Positions 32,855-45,033 are shown, numbered from the stretch's first letter. The stretch: 64,000 nucleotides of DNA from Hormiphora californensis (GCA_020137815.1 CM035360.1:7943743-8007742); one strand, 5' to 3'. Translations and numbers: made by a program. Notes: generated by a model from the letters alone, not told the origin.

Positions 32855-33405
32855 TTAGTGAAAAGAAGAGAGAGATAAAGAGAGAGAGATGCGAGAGAGG
32901 GAGATTGGAATTCTTGGAAATAGCAAACAACAAAACGTGATAAGGGGATCTGGGGATAATTAGTGAGAGAAAGAGGGAGAGTGAGTGTAAAATGGCAGAC
33001 TGTGTGTAGTACCTTGTCAGTCACATTCTGTGTGTTTGTGTGTAAAAACACTACGATAACACTTTTCTTACTAATATCCCTCTGCCTCCATATCTGCACG
33101 CTCCCGCGGAAGCACAGTGCAAATTTCACAGTGCAAATGGTCGCGCGTAGCGGGAGTGATATGTGCATTGTGCACTCGCGGTATATATAATTAAGAAAAG
33201 TGTTCTCGCAGTGTTTTTACACCTTTATCACACACAAACACACAGAATATGACTGACAAGGTACTACACGACACGCAGTCTGCCATTTTACACTCACTCT
33301 CCCTCTTTCTCTTTCTAATTATCCCCTTATCACGTTTTGTTGTTTGCTATTTCCAAGAATTCCAATCTCCCTCTTTCGTACCTCTCTCTTTATCTCTCTC
33401 TGCAG
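32855..33405. repeat. Foldback interrupted by a hairpin cluster
   Basis: AAGAGAGAGATAAAGAGAGA and ATAGCAAACAACAAAACGTG arms are mirrored at 33300-33405. The centre (33088-33190) carries TGCACGCTCCCGCGG and the CGCGCGTAGCGGGAG hairpin. Confidence 0.8.
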
Positions 33406-33544
33406 TGCAGACTAAGTTTGAAAATTAAAAATACTTAATTTTAAAGTGTTGCACGTGTATTGGGATGTTCTAGGGACTAATTTCCGTGCTTTGAAATTTT
33501 AAAATTTAAAATTTTTTCTCGATTTTTTGCCGATTTTTGACCGA

Positions 33545-33870
33545 AAATAAGGGTCACAAAAGTGGCTTGCGATTCAAAGTGGCTCAACCGTTTGGGCTGA
33601 AACTTCGAATATCAGTAGAAAATTACCCACTGAATACCAGACATAATGTTCGAAAGCGATATTTTGAGTATACAGCAAGGTATACAAAATATAGTGCTCC
33701 ATTGACTTCATTAACCCTAAAATTCCCATTATTTACGCAAAAACGCGGGTTATGAAAGTCGCTTGCGATTCGAATTGGCTCGACCGTTTGGGCTGAAACT
33801 TCGGAAATCAGTATAAAATTACCCACTGAATACCAGACATATAAATGTTCGAAAGCGATATTTTTCAACT
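33545..33870. repeat. Direct repeat, about 195-bp spacing
   Basis: A 120-bp block containing GGCTTGCGATTC, CAACCGTTTGGGCTGAAACT and TACCCACTGAATACCAGACA occurs at about 33549 and again at about 33746. Not coding. Confidence 0.75.
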
Positions 33871-34100
33871 TAGCTAGCAACCTGCAGAGCGTATATGGCG
33901 CGCTTGCACTGCGTGCAGAACGTTATGTACTATATATATCCAGCAATCTAGCACCCTGGTGTTTTTTTGGTTACGAAGTTACCCCTTCCCAGCTCGCGCG
34001 AAGGTCGCCCGGCGACCTGAGTGTGAGGTGTCTTCGATACCAAGGTGTTTTTGGTATTAAAAGTAATAGTTCCAAATTGTGATAGAAACAACGTTTTCAG

Positions 34101-34189
34101 ACGTTTTTTACATCGAAGCCTACAGCGTACTATATATATGTCTACGTATCAATTGTACTATGTGCAATTTTCAGCAACGTCATCAACAG
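34101..34189 (+). CDS. ABCC transporter exon 15, TMD2 helix
   Basis: TTTTCAG acceptor, GTTAGG donor. Read in phase 0 (as exon 14 demands) it gives TFFTSKPTAYYIYVYVSIVL and CAIFSNVIN, a clear membrane helix equivalent to the second helix of TMD2. It ends in phase 2 and joins exon 16. The alternative frame also stays open, but only this one fits both neighbours. Confidence 0.78.
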
Positions 34190-34322
34190 GTTAGGAAATT
34201 TGTCGATTTTTTTGCAACAAGGTCTTTGAGTTATAAACAAGTTCGATCACACAGTGATGTTCCAAGTAAAAAGAGGTTTCATGGCCTTGCAATAAAGTCA
34301 TAAATAATTAGACCATGTCCTT

Positions 34323-35255
34323 ATAGTAGAGGCAATAATTACACTCACCTCCTCTGATTTCTATGAAACTTCTCCCATGCTAAGAGGTGGCAATAGAGGT
34401 TCAAATACCGCTGAGTTTAAGTCTGAACAATGTTCGGTTCGTTAATTATCGCTAATTGAAAAACGCCAAAATCGCCCTAAGTTCCGAATTGAAATTTTGG
34501 AGTTGAGACTCCAGACTTCGTGGAGATGTCCGCTAGGATGACAATATGCACCAAAATCGGACGAAAGCCTAAATTCGTCCGAATTCGGTACGAAAAGCCG
34601 GGTAGACTGAATTTTGGTCACGTGACATGGGTCCAAAATCAGTTTTTTGCCATTTACGCCTTTCCTGTACGTCGGAGACTAAAAATATGGCCAGTACTTG
34701 TCATTTCCGTCGCTTTCTGCATCTTTTAAGCCCCCTATAAATATCCCTTACTTCAACGGTTCAGAATTGACGTCATTTAGTCTCCTGAAAAACTCTAACT
34801 ACTGAACCGTTGAAGTAAGGGATATTTATAGGGGGCTTAAAAGATGCAGAAAGCGACGGAAATGACAAGTACTGGCCATATTTTTAGTCTCCGACGTACA
34901 GGAAAGGCGTAAATGGCAAAAAACTGATTTTGGACCCATGTCACGTGACCAAAATTCAGTCTACCCGGCTTTTCGTACCGAATTCGGACGAATTTAGGCT
35001 TTCGTCCGATTTTGGTGCATATTGTCATCCTAGCGGACATCTCCACGAAGTCTGGAGTCTCAACTCCAAAATTTCAATTCGGAACTTAGGGCGATTTTAG
35101 GCCATTTTGGCGTTTTTCAATTAGCGATAATTAACGAACCGAACATTGTTCAGACTTAAACTCATCGGTATTTGAACCTCTATTGCCACCTCTTAGCATG
35201 GGAGAAGTTTCATAGAAATCAGAGGAGGTGAGTGTAATTATTGCCTCTACTATTA
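34323..35255. mobile_element. Foldback element abutting a splice acceptor
   Basis: GTAGAGGCAATAATTACACT and its complement form the ends; arms of about 440 bp are nearly identical over a centre at 34780-34800. It occupies most of intron 15 and stops about 6 bp before the AACAG acceptor of exon 16. Mirror-image open frames inside are arm artefacts. Confidence 0.88.
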
Positions 35256-35261
35256 TAACAG

Positions 35262-35384
35262 GATATACGTGAAACTGATGTGTTTCAAGCTTTCTAAAAG
35301 AATGTTTATGCGGATGATGGATACTCAATTTAATGCCACCTCACGTTACTACGATGAAACTGTTGTTGGGAGAATCATAAACAG
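35262..35384 (+). CDS. ABCC transporter exon 16, TMD2 coupling region
   Basis: AACAG acceptor, GTATAT donor. It encodes IYVKLMCFKLSKRMFMRMMD, then TQFNATSRYYDETVVGRIIN. The L-x-x-x-M-x-x-x-M-x-x-x-x-x-x-x-Y-D-x-x-x-x-G-R-I-I-N-R pattern is a hallmark of TMD2 of ABCC proteins (FFDxxPxGRILNRF). Phase 2 at both ends. Confidence 0.92.
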
Positions 35385-35402
35385 GTATATTTTAAGCTTA
35401 TA

Positions 35403-35645
35403 CCTTACTCTCGTTAATTAAGCTCGCATATTTCAAGAAACTTTTAAATAAGAAACTTTTTTTCTGGGAAACTACAGGTGTAAACAATCCAAAAACAAAA
35501 ATAATTTCTCCTTTATCAAGAAACTAAAAAAGTTAGGGGTGTTCTATTTTGTTGTGGTGTCTCTGAATTATGTGATCCACATTTGAAAAGTTTCTTATAA
35601 AAAAGTTTCTTACAAAAGCGTTTCTTAAAAAATGAGAGTAAGGTA
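35403..35645. repeat. MITE-like inverted repeat
   Basis: ACCTTACTCTC at 35403 is mirrored by GAGAGTAAGGT at 35634-35645. The arms are rich in AAGAAACTTTT units. Confidence 0.65.
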
Positions 35646-35817
35646 TGTTGTAGCAGTGTCGTACTATGTACATATAAGTTAGTGTTTCGCAAACCTCTAA
35701 TTACCCTTGGTAGATCTACCAGAACGCCCTAATGTTTACCGCTTTGTGATCGCCGTAATAATGGTAATATAGTTCCCCTCGGTGAAAGATAAGAAGGTTT
35801 GACCACTATGTTTTCAG

Positions 35818-35992
35818 GTTTACTATGGATATAAATAATGCGGAGGAGAGTGGCGTTAAATCTATTTTGCAGCTTATAACGGGAATCTTGGCAAATTTAA
35901 AGTTTGTTATTATGCAGTTGTTTGTCAGCTGGTACGTCATACTCTTCTACTTCCCTGCATTCTACATCGTTTTTCAGCTACAAAATATGCAG
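35818..35992 (+). CDS. ABCC transporter exon 17, TMD2 helices
   Basis: TTTTCAG acceptor. It begins by completing R and reads FTMDINNAEESGVKSILQLI, then TGILANLKFVIMQLFVSWYV and ILFYFPAFYIVFQLQNMQ. The start is the F-S-x-D coupling helix; two membrane helices follow. The donor CAG|GTTTGTGG runs directly into a (TG)n array. Confidence 0.93.
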
Positions 35993-35997
35993 GTTTG

Positions 35998-36287
<290 letters not shown>

Positions 36288-36339
36288 GTGTATCTAAAAT
36301 TGTCAAGGTGGTGCCCTAGCTATGCATAGCCCCTACGCA

Positions 36340-36690
36340 GCGCAGGTGATTGAAGAGCGAAGGCTGCACGTGCGGGTTGGTGCAGCGGGTAAGAAGGGTG
36401 CCCCTAGGTGAGGAAGAGCGTCGGGATTCGGGTCAACGGGTGCTCTACTTAAACTGGCTTTCTAGTCTTAACTAAAAGATGCAAATTAGTGGCGTGATGA
36501 TGTCCTATCCACAGGTGCAAATGGAGGGGGTTGCCAAGGAGGTGCCTTAGCCCCTACGCAGCGGGCGATTGAAGGCTGCACGTACGGGTTGGTGCAGCGA
36601 GTGAGAGGGGTGCTCCTGGGTGAGGGAGAGTGTGGGGATTTGAGTCAACGGGTGCTCTACTTCAACGGGCTTTCTAGTCTCTAAGAAGCG
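36340..36690 (+). repeat. Two copies of a possible tRNA-derived SINE
   Basis: GCACGTGCGGGTTGGTGCAG and GGGATTCGGGTCAACGGGTG are about 45 bp apart, resembling pol III A and B boxes. The unit occurs at about 36360-36475 and 36555-36690, and on the minus strand at about 38470-38640. All share a TACGCAGCG head and a TCTAGTCTTAA-like tail. Support is only by pattern. Confidence 0.4.
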
Positions 36691-37059
36691 TGCAACACTA
36701 GCGTGCAACAATTTGCTCCATTTGCCCGTGCGAATCAAGGGGTTGGTATGGTGGGTGGGCAAGGGTGTGAATACTGCACGATGCATGTTGTTGGATGTTG
36801 TGTTGCGTGTTCCTGCGGTGTTTTGTGGTGTTTTGCCATCTACTAATGGTGCCCCTAATGATTGCCAAAGCTTGACTACCTACGTACCCCCGATAATTAC
36901 TCTACACAGCTACAATTCTACAGATGTTCATCACCTAATTTGCACGTTTCAAGTGGCCCTCTTCTGATCACCCTTGATGTTCATCACCATCCCTTATACC
37001 ACTCTACCAACCCCGACACAGACATGATGAAGAGATGGAGTGAGAGAGGATTCAATAAT

Positions 37060-37420
37060 GCGTGCCGATAGGAGTCAGTAGGGGGCGGAGGATTCAACAG
37101 GGGGGGTAAGGATTCAATAGCGGGTGGGTACTGGGTAGTTAATAGGGGGGGTAATGATTCAATAGGGGTGAGGGGAGTCAAAAGAGCCGGGGGAGTGAGG
37201 ATTCGATAATGTTGGGGCGACAGAAGTCAATAGGGGGTGAGTGGAGTCATTAGGGGGCGAGGAGAGTCATTAGGGGGTGAGGAGAGTCAATAAGCCATAG
37301 AGCTTTACTTTTGCTAGGGTATCAATGGGATTAGGGTGTTGGTGACACCAAATTAGGGTGCAGGGAGGGTGGGAGGTGTTGAGAAGAGTCAATAGGGGGT
37401 GATAGGTCAGAGGAGTTTTT
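37060..37420. repeat. G-rich degenerate minisatellite
   Basis: Repeated GTCAATAGGGGGTGAGGAG-like units of about 20-25 bp, asymmetric (G on + strand). Runs of five to seven G could form G-quadruplexes. Confidence 0.7.
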
Positions 37421-37729
37421 TGGTCTTTGCCTGGGCTCTCTAGTCTTAATTAAAAGATGCAAATGAGTGTCGTTATGATGTCCTATCCACACGTGCAAAC
37501 TGAGAGGGGGTTGCCAAGGAGCTGCCCTGGGAGGGGTACGGTAGGTTGCACGTGCAAAATTTAACACTCATCAAAATGGTGTGCGAGATTGTGACTGTGA
37601 GAATTATAGGTGTGTCTGGGTCTAAAATTAAAATTTTAATTTTGCCGTAGGTGTGCGCTGACCCTAAATTGGATTGGAAACCTTTGCTATAATTTGTTCT
37701 TGCTTTTCATATTCTTTTACTGATTTCAG

Positions 37730-37827
37730 TTGCAAACGAGTCGACAGAATAGAAGGATTTCTGCAGCGCTCAGGACTCCTGTTATGGAGAAAATAACCAA
37801 CATTATCGAGTCCGTCACCTCCATAAG
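37730..37827 (+). CDS. ABCC transporter exon 18, TMD2 cytoplasmic segment
   Basis: TTTCAG acceptor, AAG|GTTGG donor. Encodes LQTSRQNRRISAALRTPVME and KITNIIESVTSIR. This corresponds to the R-x-L-x-R-L-x-x-x-x-x-S-P-x-x-x-x-F-x-E-T-x-x-G-x-x-x-I-R signature of ABCC TMD2. The usual F-x-E-T-x-x-G reads I-T-N-I-I-E-S-V here. Confidence 0.9.
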
Positions 37828-38894
37828 GTTGGTTTAAACTTTGATGTATCTCACAATAACATTCAAAGTGTACAAGTAACTATCACACAAACACACAAAT
37901 AAGGGGGGTCAATTTGTGTGTAACACATCACTGTAGTAAGGGGAAGTTTCATTGGCCCTTTTCTCCTACCGCGGATGTTAATGGTGCCCCAAGTCCTTTC
38001 AGACTGGTCCAACAGTGTCAATGGCGCCAAAAATTATATTCGTATGACAGACAGGAATGGTTCACAGAGGGGAATGATTGAGAGACCTAGACCTGTTGCT
38101 TCCGCCTTAGATTCTGGGATTTCCCAGCTTCTATCCTGACCGAGTGACCGTTACTGTTATTATCAGTATTCCCCCGTGCTAAAACTCTATATTTTGCTGA
38201 TAAAGGTTTAATCCTCCTAGTACCCTTGCTTCTTGGAGCCGGATTCCTAATTAGTTGAATCGAAGTGCAAAGATTGACTTCCCCTAAATATAATAATATA
38301 AAATTCCTTCACCATGCTTGACTCACTCAACTCCTACTCATTATCTAAAAACCTGCTCCCCCTATCAAATTTTCTAATCAAGGGCCAATATAAATAATCG
38401 ATAGTATGTAAAATCCAGCCGGCTGCAGCCGTACACAATTCTCAGCGCTAAGAACCGAGCACAACCCGATCCTAGAATTTTAAATTCATGTGGCACCCGT
38501 TGATCCGAATCTCCATACTTTCCTTCACCCAGGAGCACCCCTCTCACCCGCTGCACCAACCCGCACGTGCAGCCTTCAATTACCCGCTGCGTAGGGGCTA
38601 TGGCACCTCCTTGGCAACCCCCCCTCTATTTGTGTTATGAATTAGAATAAAGCCAACATATCATGGCTGTGCCATCCTGTACAGTAGGGAGAAAAAACAC
38701 CGATTGATTTTCGAAGAAGCACACACACACACACACACACACGTCACACACACGTCACACACACTGAAACTTGAGCATCGCCACGTCGCGCCAAACTGGC
38801 GTCAGGCGCTAATTTGTGCAAAAGACCTGAAGTGTGCCCTACTACTGCAAATATTTATGTATCTTACATTGTAAGACACAACTATTTCTCTCAG
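37828..38894. other. Intron 18
   Basis: Mostly unremarkable. Holds the inverted copy of the SINE-like repeat (38470-38640) and a (CA)n tract near 38720-38765. No gene seen. Confidence 0.6.
38470..38640 (-). repeat. SINE-like repeat, inverted copy
   Basis: CACCCGCTGCACCAACCCGC and TTACCCGCTGCGTAGGGGCT are the reverse complement of blocks at 36340-36600. Confidence 0.55.
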
Positions 38895-39018
38895 GGCATT
38901 TGGCGTGGAGAAGGAAAAGTTAGGCGAGTTTAATGCGGCACTAAGAAATAATGCTTGCTCTCGGCTGTGGGGTGTTTATTTTTCTTCTTGGATATCCCTG
39001 TACATCTCATTTATATCC
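38895..39018 (+). CDS. ABCC transporter exon 19, TMD2
   Basis: CTCAG acceptor, TCC|GTAAG donor. Completes R, then AFGVEKEKLGEFNAALRNNA and CSRLWGVYFSSWISLYISFI S. I-R-A-F-x-x-E at the exon junction, then N-x-x-x-x-x-x-x-x-x-x-x-W at the head of the next helix, are standard for the family. Confidence 0.92.
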
Positions 39019-39064
39019 GTAAGTATTCAACTGTTACAGCAAGAGTAGTGTTTCGTAACATCTT

Positions 39065-39197
39065 CAGTTAAAGTGAACTTCACCGTCGCACTCAACTCAA
39101 AAATGGATATCCATGGATAGAAATAGATAGAAATGGATAGAAATGGGTAGAAATAGATAGTGAATTTTTGAGTGCGACGGTGAACTTCACAGTCAAA
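39065..39197. repeat. Short foldback
   Basis: GTGAACTTCACCGTCGCACT is mirrored at 39168-39190; the middle has GGATAGAAAT repeats. Confidence 0.75.
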
Positions 39198-39234
39198 TTT
39201 AGACTTACAATGAAAGTGGACCGAAACAGAATGG

Positions 39235-39800
39235 TAGAAGGGTGGGCGGACTCTAGTGCTAACGGACTCTTTATCTAAATCCAAGGCGGACTTTATATCT
39301 AAAAACGGACTCTTTATCTACAGTTAGACTTTGAAAAGAGTTTAAATAAAGAGTCCTCCCTGTGTAGACTTTTTAGATAAAGAGTCCGCCCTGTGTAGAA
39401 TTTTTAAATATAGAGTCCTCTAGTACATTTTGGCGCCAAATCCTCCAACCCGGACTCTATGTCTAAAATCCTAACCCAACCCAAAACCTAACCCTAACAC
39501 TAACCATAACCCTAACCTCGAACCCAAATAACGGCCCTAACACTTCTAAATTAGTATAGGGGTAGAGCAAACTCTCGTTTCCGGCCTATCGGCCGAAATC
39601 TCGAGTTCGCGGCGAAAGGCGGACTCTATATCTAATTTAGATTTATGTAGATATAGAGTCCACTTTGTTTAGACTTTTTAGATAAAGAGTCCACCCTGTG
39701 TAGACTTTTTAGATAAAGAGTCCTCCTAGAGTTTAGAATTATTTGGACTCTTTATCTAAATCTAAATTTAGATATAGAGTCCACTGTAGACTTAGAGTGT
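39235..39800. repeat. GGACTCTTTATCTAAA dispersed repeat cluster
   Basis: Many direct and inverted copies of GACTCTTTATCTAAA and ATATAGAGTCC, with a central CCTAACCCTAAC-like stretch (39470-39520). No coding content. Confidence 0.75.
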
Positions 39801-40539
39801 AGCATTAGGGGAAACTCTAACTGAATGCACGCGCAGTAATGGCAGCCCATCAACTGGAAAACTCTCACTGATAATGGGGGCCATCACTCTGGGCGCGCCA
39901 GGATTTGCCACAAATTTTGCCAAAAAAAGGCTTTTTAGTAAGGTGCATTAACTAAAATTTTAGCCTCAACCACAGAAAAATGTGCAACAAAGGATTTCCA
40001 CCTGAAACGTACTCCTAAGGGTCTCCTCTATCGATCCCAACCAACGTTCAAATCTGTTCAGGGGTGCTAAGGCCTCATTTCCGGGTGGGCGTGGTCGGCA
40101 CGCATGAATTTCGTAACTTTCCTTAGAAAAGGAGTTAGAGGACAAATAGGGGCACTAAAATGTGCAGAAACATCACATTAGTGGGGGTAGAAACCAAAAT
40201 AAACGACCTTACTCAATTGTTTAATGAGTTAATTGATTAATTATGCAATTATAGCTATGCGCACCCAGTATTAGGAAGGGAAAAGGGTTATTCAGGTATA
40301 GGCTCCAGTTAAACAACCAAATATAAAATCAAAATGTAATGGTCAAACATTTACAAAACATATTTAATACAAATTCGAACCAAATTTAAAAGATTATCTT
40401 AACATATCAAAATAATAAGTTACCCGTAACATTAAAATATACCATTAACATAGATAAAAACAATGTGGAGGTTTAAATAAAACTAAAATTTTTAGCATTT
40501 ATGCCAATTAAACAAGCTCAGTGTCTATATCACTGCCAA

Positions 40540-41612
40540 TTAAACAAGCTCAGTGTCCATATCACTGTCACTGTCACTTACTTGTGACTCTGGGTCTGCC
40601 TGGGTCCTACCGTTCTCACATGCGAAATGGTCCGGACATGCATTGCAGAGAGAAGGAACACATCTGACGTTGTTCTTAACACATGTACACCTGTTTGTAG
40701 TACAATGGCCCTCGCAGTTGCAGTGCACTACGTTCAAAAGTTCGTCAGGGGCAACTTCTTCGGTCGAATAAACTGGGTGATACCCGTCTTCCTTGAGCTC
40801 CCACCCATGTAGGTCGGGGAGGTTTGGGTTAAGGAGAATCCATTCTCGTAGTTGAGTGAATGTCCTTCGTCCATGTTGAATTGCAGCACCGTTAGACGGG
40901 GGTAATCTTTCTGGTTTGATGTTTCCCTTCAGTGCTTGCTTCTTGTATGCTATGTACCGCAGCTCTCCTAGAGTGGATGTTGGACTTCCATAGATTAAAC
41001 ACATCAACTTGATCCCTTGAGTGTCAATCTCCCCCAAGGTACTCGTAGGTTCCATGAAGGCACTGATTATCGGAGTTACGTGGCTCTGGTTCTTTTTATT
41101 CAACAGTGTTTTGAGTATTGTAACTTTCCCTCGGCCAAAAATACTGCTGACAGTATCGCATCCAGAGAAGGCATATGCCAGTAGGAAACACTTGTGTTCT
41201 TCAGAAGACATAAGGTCCCATACCCTTTTGATCTGGATACCGTCAAACCATAGCTGTGAAAACTGATGACCGTGATAGATGAGCAAGAGCAGGATGTCAG
41301 TATCATTCCCGTGCACCGTTACAGCCTTTCCAGATGCCTTGAGTTCTTTTATAGCAGCGTCTACGAGTAAAGTATCCGCATCCCTGTTACACTTCAGCAC
41401 TTCGATATCTCTACCCTCCAACTCATTGCGAAGAATACCAATCAACTGCTCTTTGTTCTTGCTATTTGTCATAAACTTCTCTCTGGATACAAGGATGGCT
41501 TTGTTGACGGTGACTACAAGATCACTGCACCTGTGCTTGCATCGATTCCTGTGCTCATGGTCTTTTGTGCTGGGAGCATACCCGTCGAAAACAACAACAC
41601 ACTTCTCACTGC
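40540..41612 (-). CDS. Academ-like protein exon 5, FEN/XPG (PIN-like) nuclease and Cys-rich tail
   Basis: 356 residues to a TAA at 40540. Opens with SEKCVVVFDGYAPSTKDHEH then RNR, matching the VFDG...K...R pattern of FEN/XPG-type nucleases. LKCNRDADTLLVDAA and VHGNDTDILLLLIYH supply further acidic metal-ligand candidates, and AYAFSGCDTVSSIFGRGK resembles the helix-hairpin part with an S-G-C-D-T-V-S. The tail HCNCEGHCTTNRCTCVKNNV continues with six more Cys, like a CXC/tesmin module, then ends acidic. Confidence 0.88.
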
Positions 41613-41711
41613 CTGAAAAATTCCTGGGTGACCAAACATAATATAAAGTTAATGTGTTAATTAGAGATTACAGCGCCAGACAAAACCGAAAACTTCATTT
41701 TATCTGTTTAC

Positions 41712-41787
41712 CTGATGCAAGAGTATCAACATACTTCATAACACCATCTCTGAAGTCTCCGTAGGTTGTACAATCTTTCCAGGAAAC
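41712..41787 (-). CDS. Academ-like protein exon 4
   Basis: CCTAG acceptor, GTAAAC donor, 25 residues: VSWKDCTTYGDFRDGVMKYV and DTLAS. It links VVFIDGGWLLYQ of exon 3 to the CVVVFDGY strand of exon 5, as in FEN/XPG-type PIN domains. Confidence 0.78.
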
Positions 41788-41873
41788 CTAGGAAAGTGTG
41801 ATGTTAATAAATATCTTTATAATGGTTATGGTGAGAAAATATAAATTATGAAGTAATTTAAAACATGATTTAC

Positions 41874-44674
41874 CTGATATAACAGCCATCCCCCATCGAT
41901 GAACACCACTGGACTGCTGTTAGGTGACGTGTTAGGGTTATCAACTGCTGTATTCAACCTATCTTTGAAATAGTTTCCAAGTTCGGACTTGGTCTTTCCT
42001 CTAGAACTTCCATCTGCATCGTAAAGGGAAAGCGGTACTTGTGTCAGCTCGTGATCAAAGCATGCCCTCAACCCACACTCACGTTCACCAATCAGAATTA
42101 GCCGCGTGAAGAGACGATCATAGTTGCAGTCTAGTCTGGTCTCGCCTATTCTAACTGCTGGTTTCAGGGAGTTCAGGTTTGATATCATGTCGACTCTTTT
42201 TACTGTAGTCGTATAAGGCTGGCCATCCAACTTCTTGTGGATCTGCTCACCTACCTCCACAGCCTCTTCAGGATTGCATGTACTTTCAGAAGTCATCATA
42301 CCAGAGCTTAGAGACACTAACGTAGCTGGGTCTATGTCGGGTGAGAACGGGCTACTGTCTTTAAAGAACTCCTCAAGATTCGCTAGAATCGCTCTGTCTC
42401 GTTTCTCTGCAGCCAAGATGGTCCCGGGAGTAGCTGAAGATGGTTTAGTCTTTCTTCTCTTCTTCATTTCCTCATACACTATGGCCATGGCTTTGGAGAC
42501 ATCGATGGTATGCGATAACGTTAGAATCCAAGTCTTCAAAACGTTAGGATCCCTCAGAGCCCCATGGGCTAGCCCTCCACTACACTTGGCCCACCTCATT
42601 AGAATTTGCTCGATAGCTAAATCACTCCAAACTCCACCCCAGTTTCCGTCAGAGTATCGAATAACGTGATATCCTTCCTCAAAAAACTCTCTCATCACAT
42701 CTGGGTATTTTATTGTCCACTCATCGTGGAGTTGAAGTACCATTCGAGCACCTTTAACGTAGTTGTGATTACCAGCAGCTGCGAAGAAAGGTAGCATAGC
42801 TCGAGTAGCCGTGAGATACAGTTTATAGTCGGCAGTTCTCTCGGCTCGGATAAACTGCGTTAGGATCATGACCATTTTTAAGTATAAGGCCCATAGTTTT
42901 GGAGTCCTACCGAGCTTTGATATTTCATCTAGGACAGAAATGGTTACTCCTTGTCCAAAGTGCTGCTGTGCACTCAAGATAAGCCCCTTGGCAATTAACT
43001 GATGGGCTCTGATTGCCTTGTAGTAGTCGGGCTTAGTCATCACCTTATCTACAGAACTATCTGCTCCATCAAACACAATTTTTACTGCTGTTTCAAGCCC
43101 ACTTCCACCCATTATCTTACCCATGGCACCGAGGAATGCTTTTATCTGATGAAATCCTCCAAGTCTCAGCAGGATCGGGTACATGTCGGGCTGTGCAGTT
43201 ATGATTTCTAAAGCCTTCACAAACAGTTGGTAATCGAATGTGACCAGTGCCGCCAATTTTCCCATTTCTGTTGCTGCCCGTTTGAACATATCAAGGGTTG
43301 TATTGATTGTTGACCAATCAGTCGGTGATGCCTCGACGACTGGCAAAAACTCGATCTTCGAAACTCTGTCATTGAAGTTCGGCGAGTCAGCACGACATGC
43401 CATGAATTCCCCCCAACTCTTCCATTCTCCGGGTGCCGGGTCAGCCAGTAGCCAGTCTGAGTCATCAGGATGCACAGTTAATTTGCTTGGACCATATTCC
43501 AGATCGCCGAGGGGCTTGAGTTCCAAAGTTTTCAGCTTAGCGGAACTTTTCTTATGGTAGTACGGTACAATATCTACTGTAGCTTTCTCTAGTAAAGCTT
43601 TCTTCTCCGCAGGATCAACAGGCTTCTTTTCGATCAGTTTGTCTGCAACAGCTGATGATGTATCGGGCTTGTAATCGCTGGTTACTTTGATTGAACCCAT
43701 AACATGAACTGAGGTTATTGCGTTGGCTGTTGACATCATCAGGTCCATGTTGTCTGATACATATTGAACCTTGTCGTCTGGAACAACCGCTGAACTAGAG
43801 CTGACGTCCCTCCTTAACCAACTCCAAAGGTATGCCTGTGATGTTTTATAGGGAACAACAATTCCTATCTCAGCCAACAGTTCGTTTAACGACTTTTTGT
43901 TATATCGCCTCTTCAAATCCACGGCTAACCCTAGCATGAAGGGTGATGTTGGAGCACGTGGACACAGCTGCCTGAATATGAACTGAGAATATACCTGTGC
44001 CACAGTCTTGTTGGGTATCAGTCCCTCCATTAACCAAAGAAGGCTTTCCGGAACTGCTGAGTCAGGTGCTCCCATTTCAGTCACTGTAGGGTAGAAGGTA
44101 TTGTCAAAACGGGAACACTTGGCGTCATCCTTCAATAACTTGACCACTGTGTCTACCACTGCCTTCTTCGGGTTTACTCCTTTGTTCAATTTGGCAGCTT
44201 CATGATATTCCCGAATGATCTTCTCGACGTTACTCCTAAAACAGAGTACGTCCCGTTTGCCATCACTAGACATAAATTCCAAGGCTTCCCCAAACTCCAT
44301 TTTCAGCAGCTCCCGGAACATATCAAGAGAGTATATTTCTCGACCCTGTGCAATCGACTCCATGTATTGGTACAGCTCCGCGAGGGTGAATGTCAACTCC
44401 AGTGATGCATCATCCAGATAGTGAATGGTTTCCTCAAACACCCCCCGCTTCTCTTGGTCAGGGGTGTTGCCTGTTTTCTTCGGAATGAAAGACCTTCCTT
44501 TGAAGAATTTGGCGTAACAGTTGACCTCATAGTAAGCCTCTGCTGCTACAAGGTCGTTGAGTGACTGGAGCCGCTCGAGGACTTTCAGCCCCCATTCATC
44601 TTGTCTTTGCTGGGCCTGTGTCCTCATTTTCACCGTCTCCTCTAAGGTCTCAACTTTCCGAACTTTTTCTAAAC
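41874..44674 (-). CDS. Academ-like protein exon 3, putative transposase core
   Basis: 933 codons with no stop, from a TCCTCAG acceptor to a CAG|GTAAAT donor. Landmarks: AAEAYYEVNCYAKFF near the start, CPRAPTSPFMLGLAVDLKRR, then LRLGGFHQIKAFLGAMGKIM followed by GGSGLE near residue 630, and finally VVFIDGGWLLYQ. The RLGGFHxxxxFLGxxGxxMxGSGL block is a hallmark I associate with a large invertebrate transposon-derived family. Catalytic acidic residues cannot be fixed by eye. The last residues begin the nuclease domain. Confidence 0.85.
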
Positions 44675-44785
44675 CTGAGGAAGTGAGGAATAATGGACTA
44701 ACTTTAGTCTGTATATGTGTTGTCAGAGACAACTTACTATGAGTATGCCGCATAGAAACTTAGAAATAGTTATTAAAAGTATTAC

Positions 44786-44947
44786 CTTTTCCCTTCTTTT
44801 TCATGATAGTGATATTGAGCTGCTTTCCACAGAGAATACAAGTATCTTTGAATGGTAAAAGGGCAGCCCTGTCAGGCGAAATGTGTTGATGGGGTGAGCT
44901 TGAGGTTCTTGGTGACTGTCTAACCAACTTCGGCTGCTTCTCAACTT
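44786..44947 (-). CDS. Academ-like protein exon 2
   Basis: TTCTCAG acceptor and GTAATA donor. Ends with FKDTCILCGKQLNITIMKKK, a second CxxC pair that is probably completed by the N-C of EAYYEVNCYAKFF in exon 3. Residues about 72-125. Confidence 0.75.
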
Positions 44948-45033
44948 CTGAGAAATGGAATTGAAAGAAGTGAGGAATGATTCTAGATACCATTTTTATT
45001 CGAAGAATTCATCAAATAGAATTGTTAACTTAC

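Noticed and set aside
34101-34189. Alternative exon 15 frame reading YIEAYSVLYICLRINC
   Set aside because: It would fit if exon 13 joined exon 15 directly, but exon 14 at 25197 has good splice sites and sets phase 0, which gives a better helix and the right distance to exon 16.
34520-35046. Paired 69-codon frame on both strands
   Set aside because: It is the two arms of a foldback element.
39470-39520. CCTAAC-rich stretch as telomere or fusion point
   Set aside because: Too short and too degenerate, and embedded in a dispersed repeat.
42235-44421. Plus-strand frames opposite the Academ-like gene
   Set aside because: Shadows of the 933-codon minus-strand exon.
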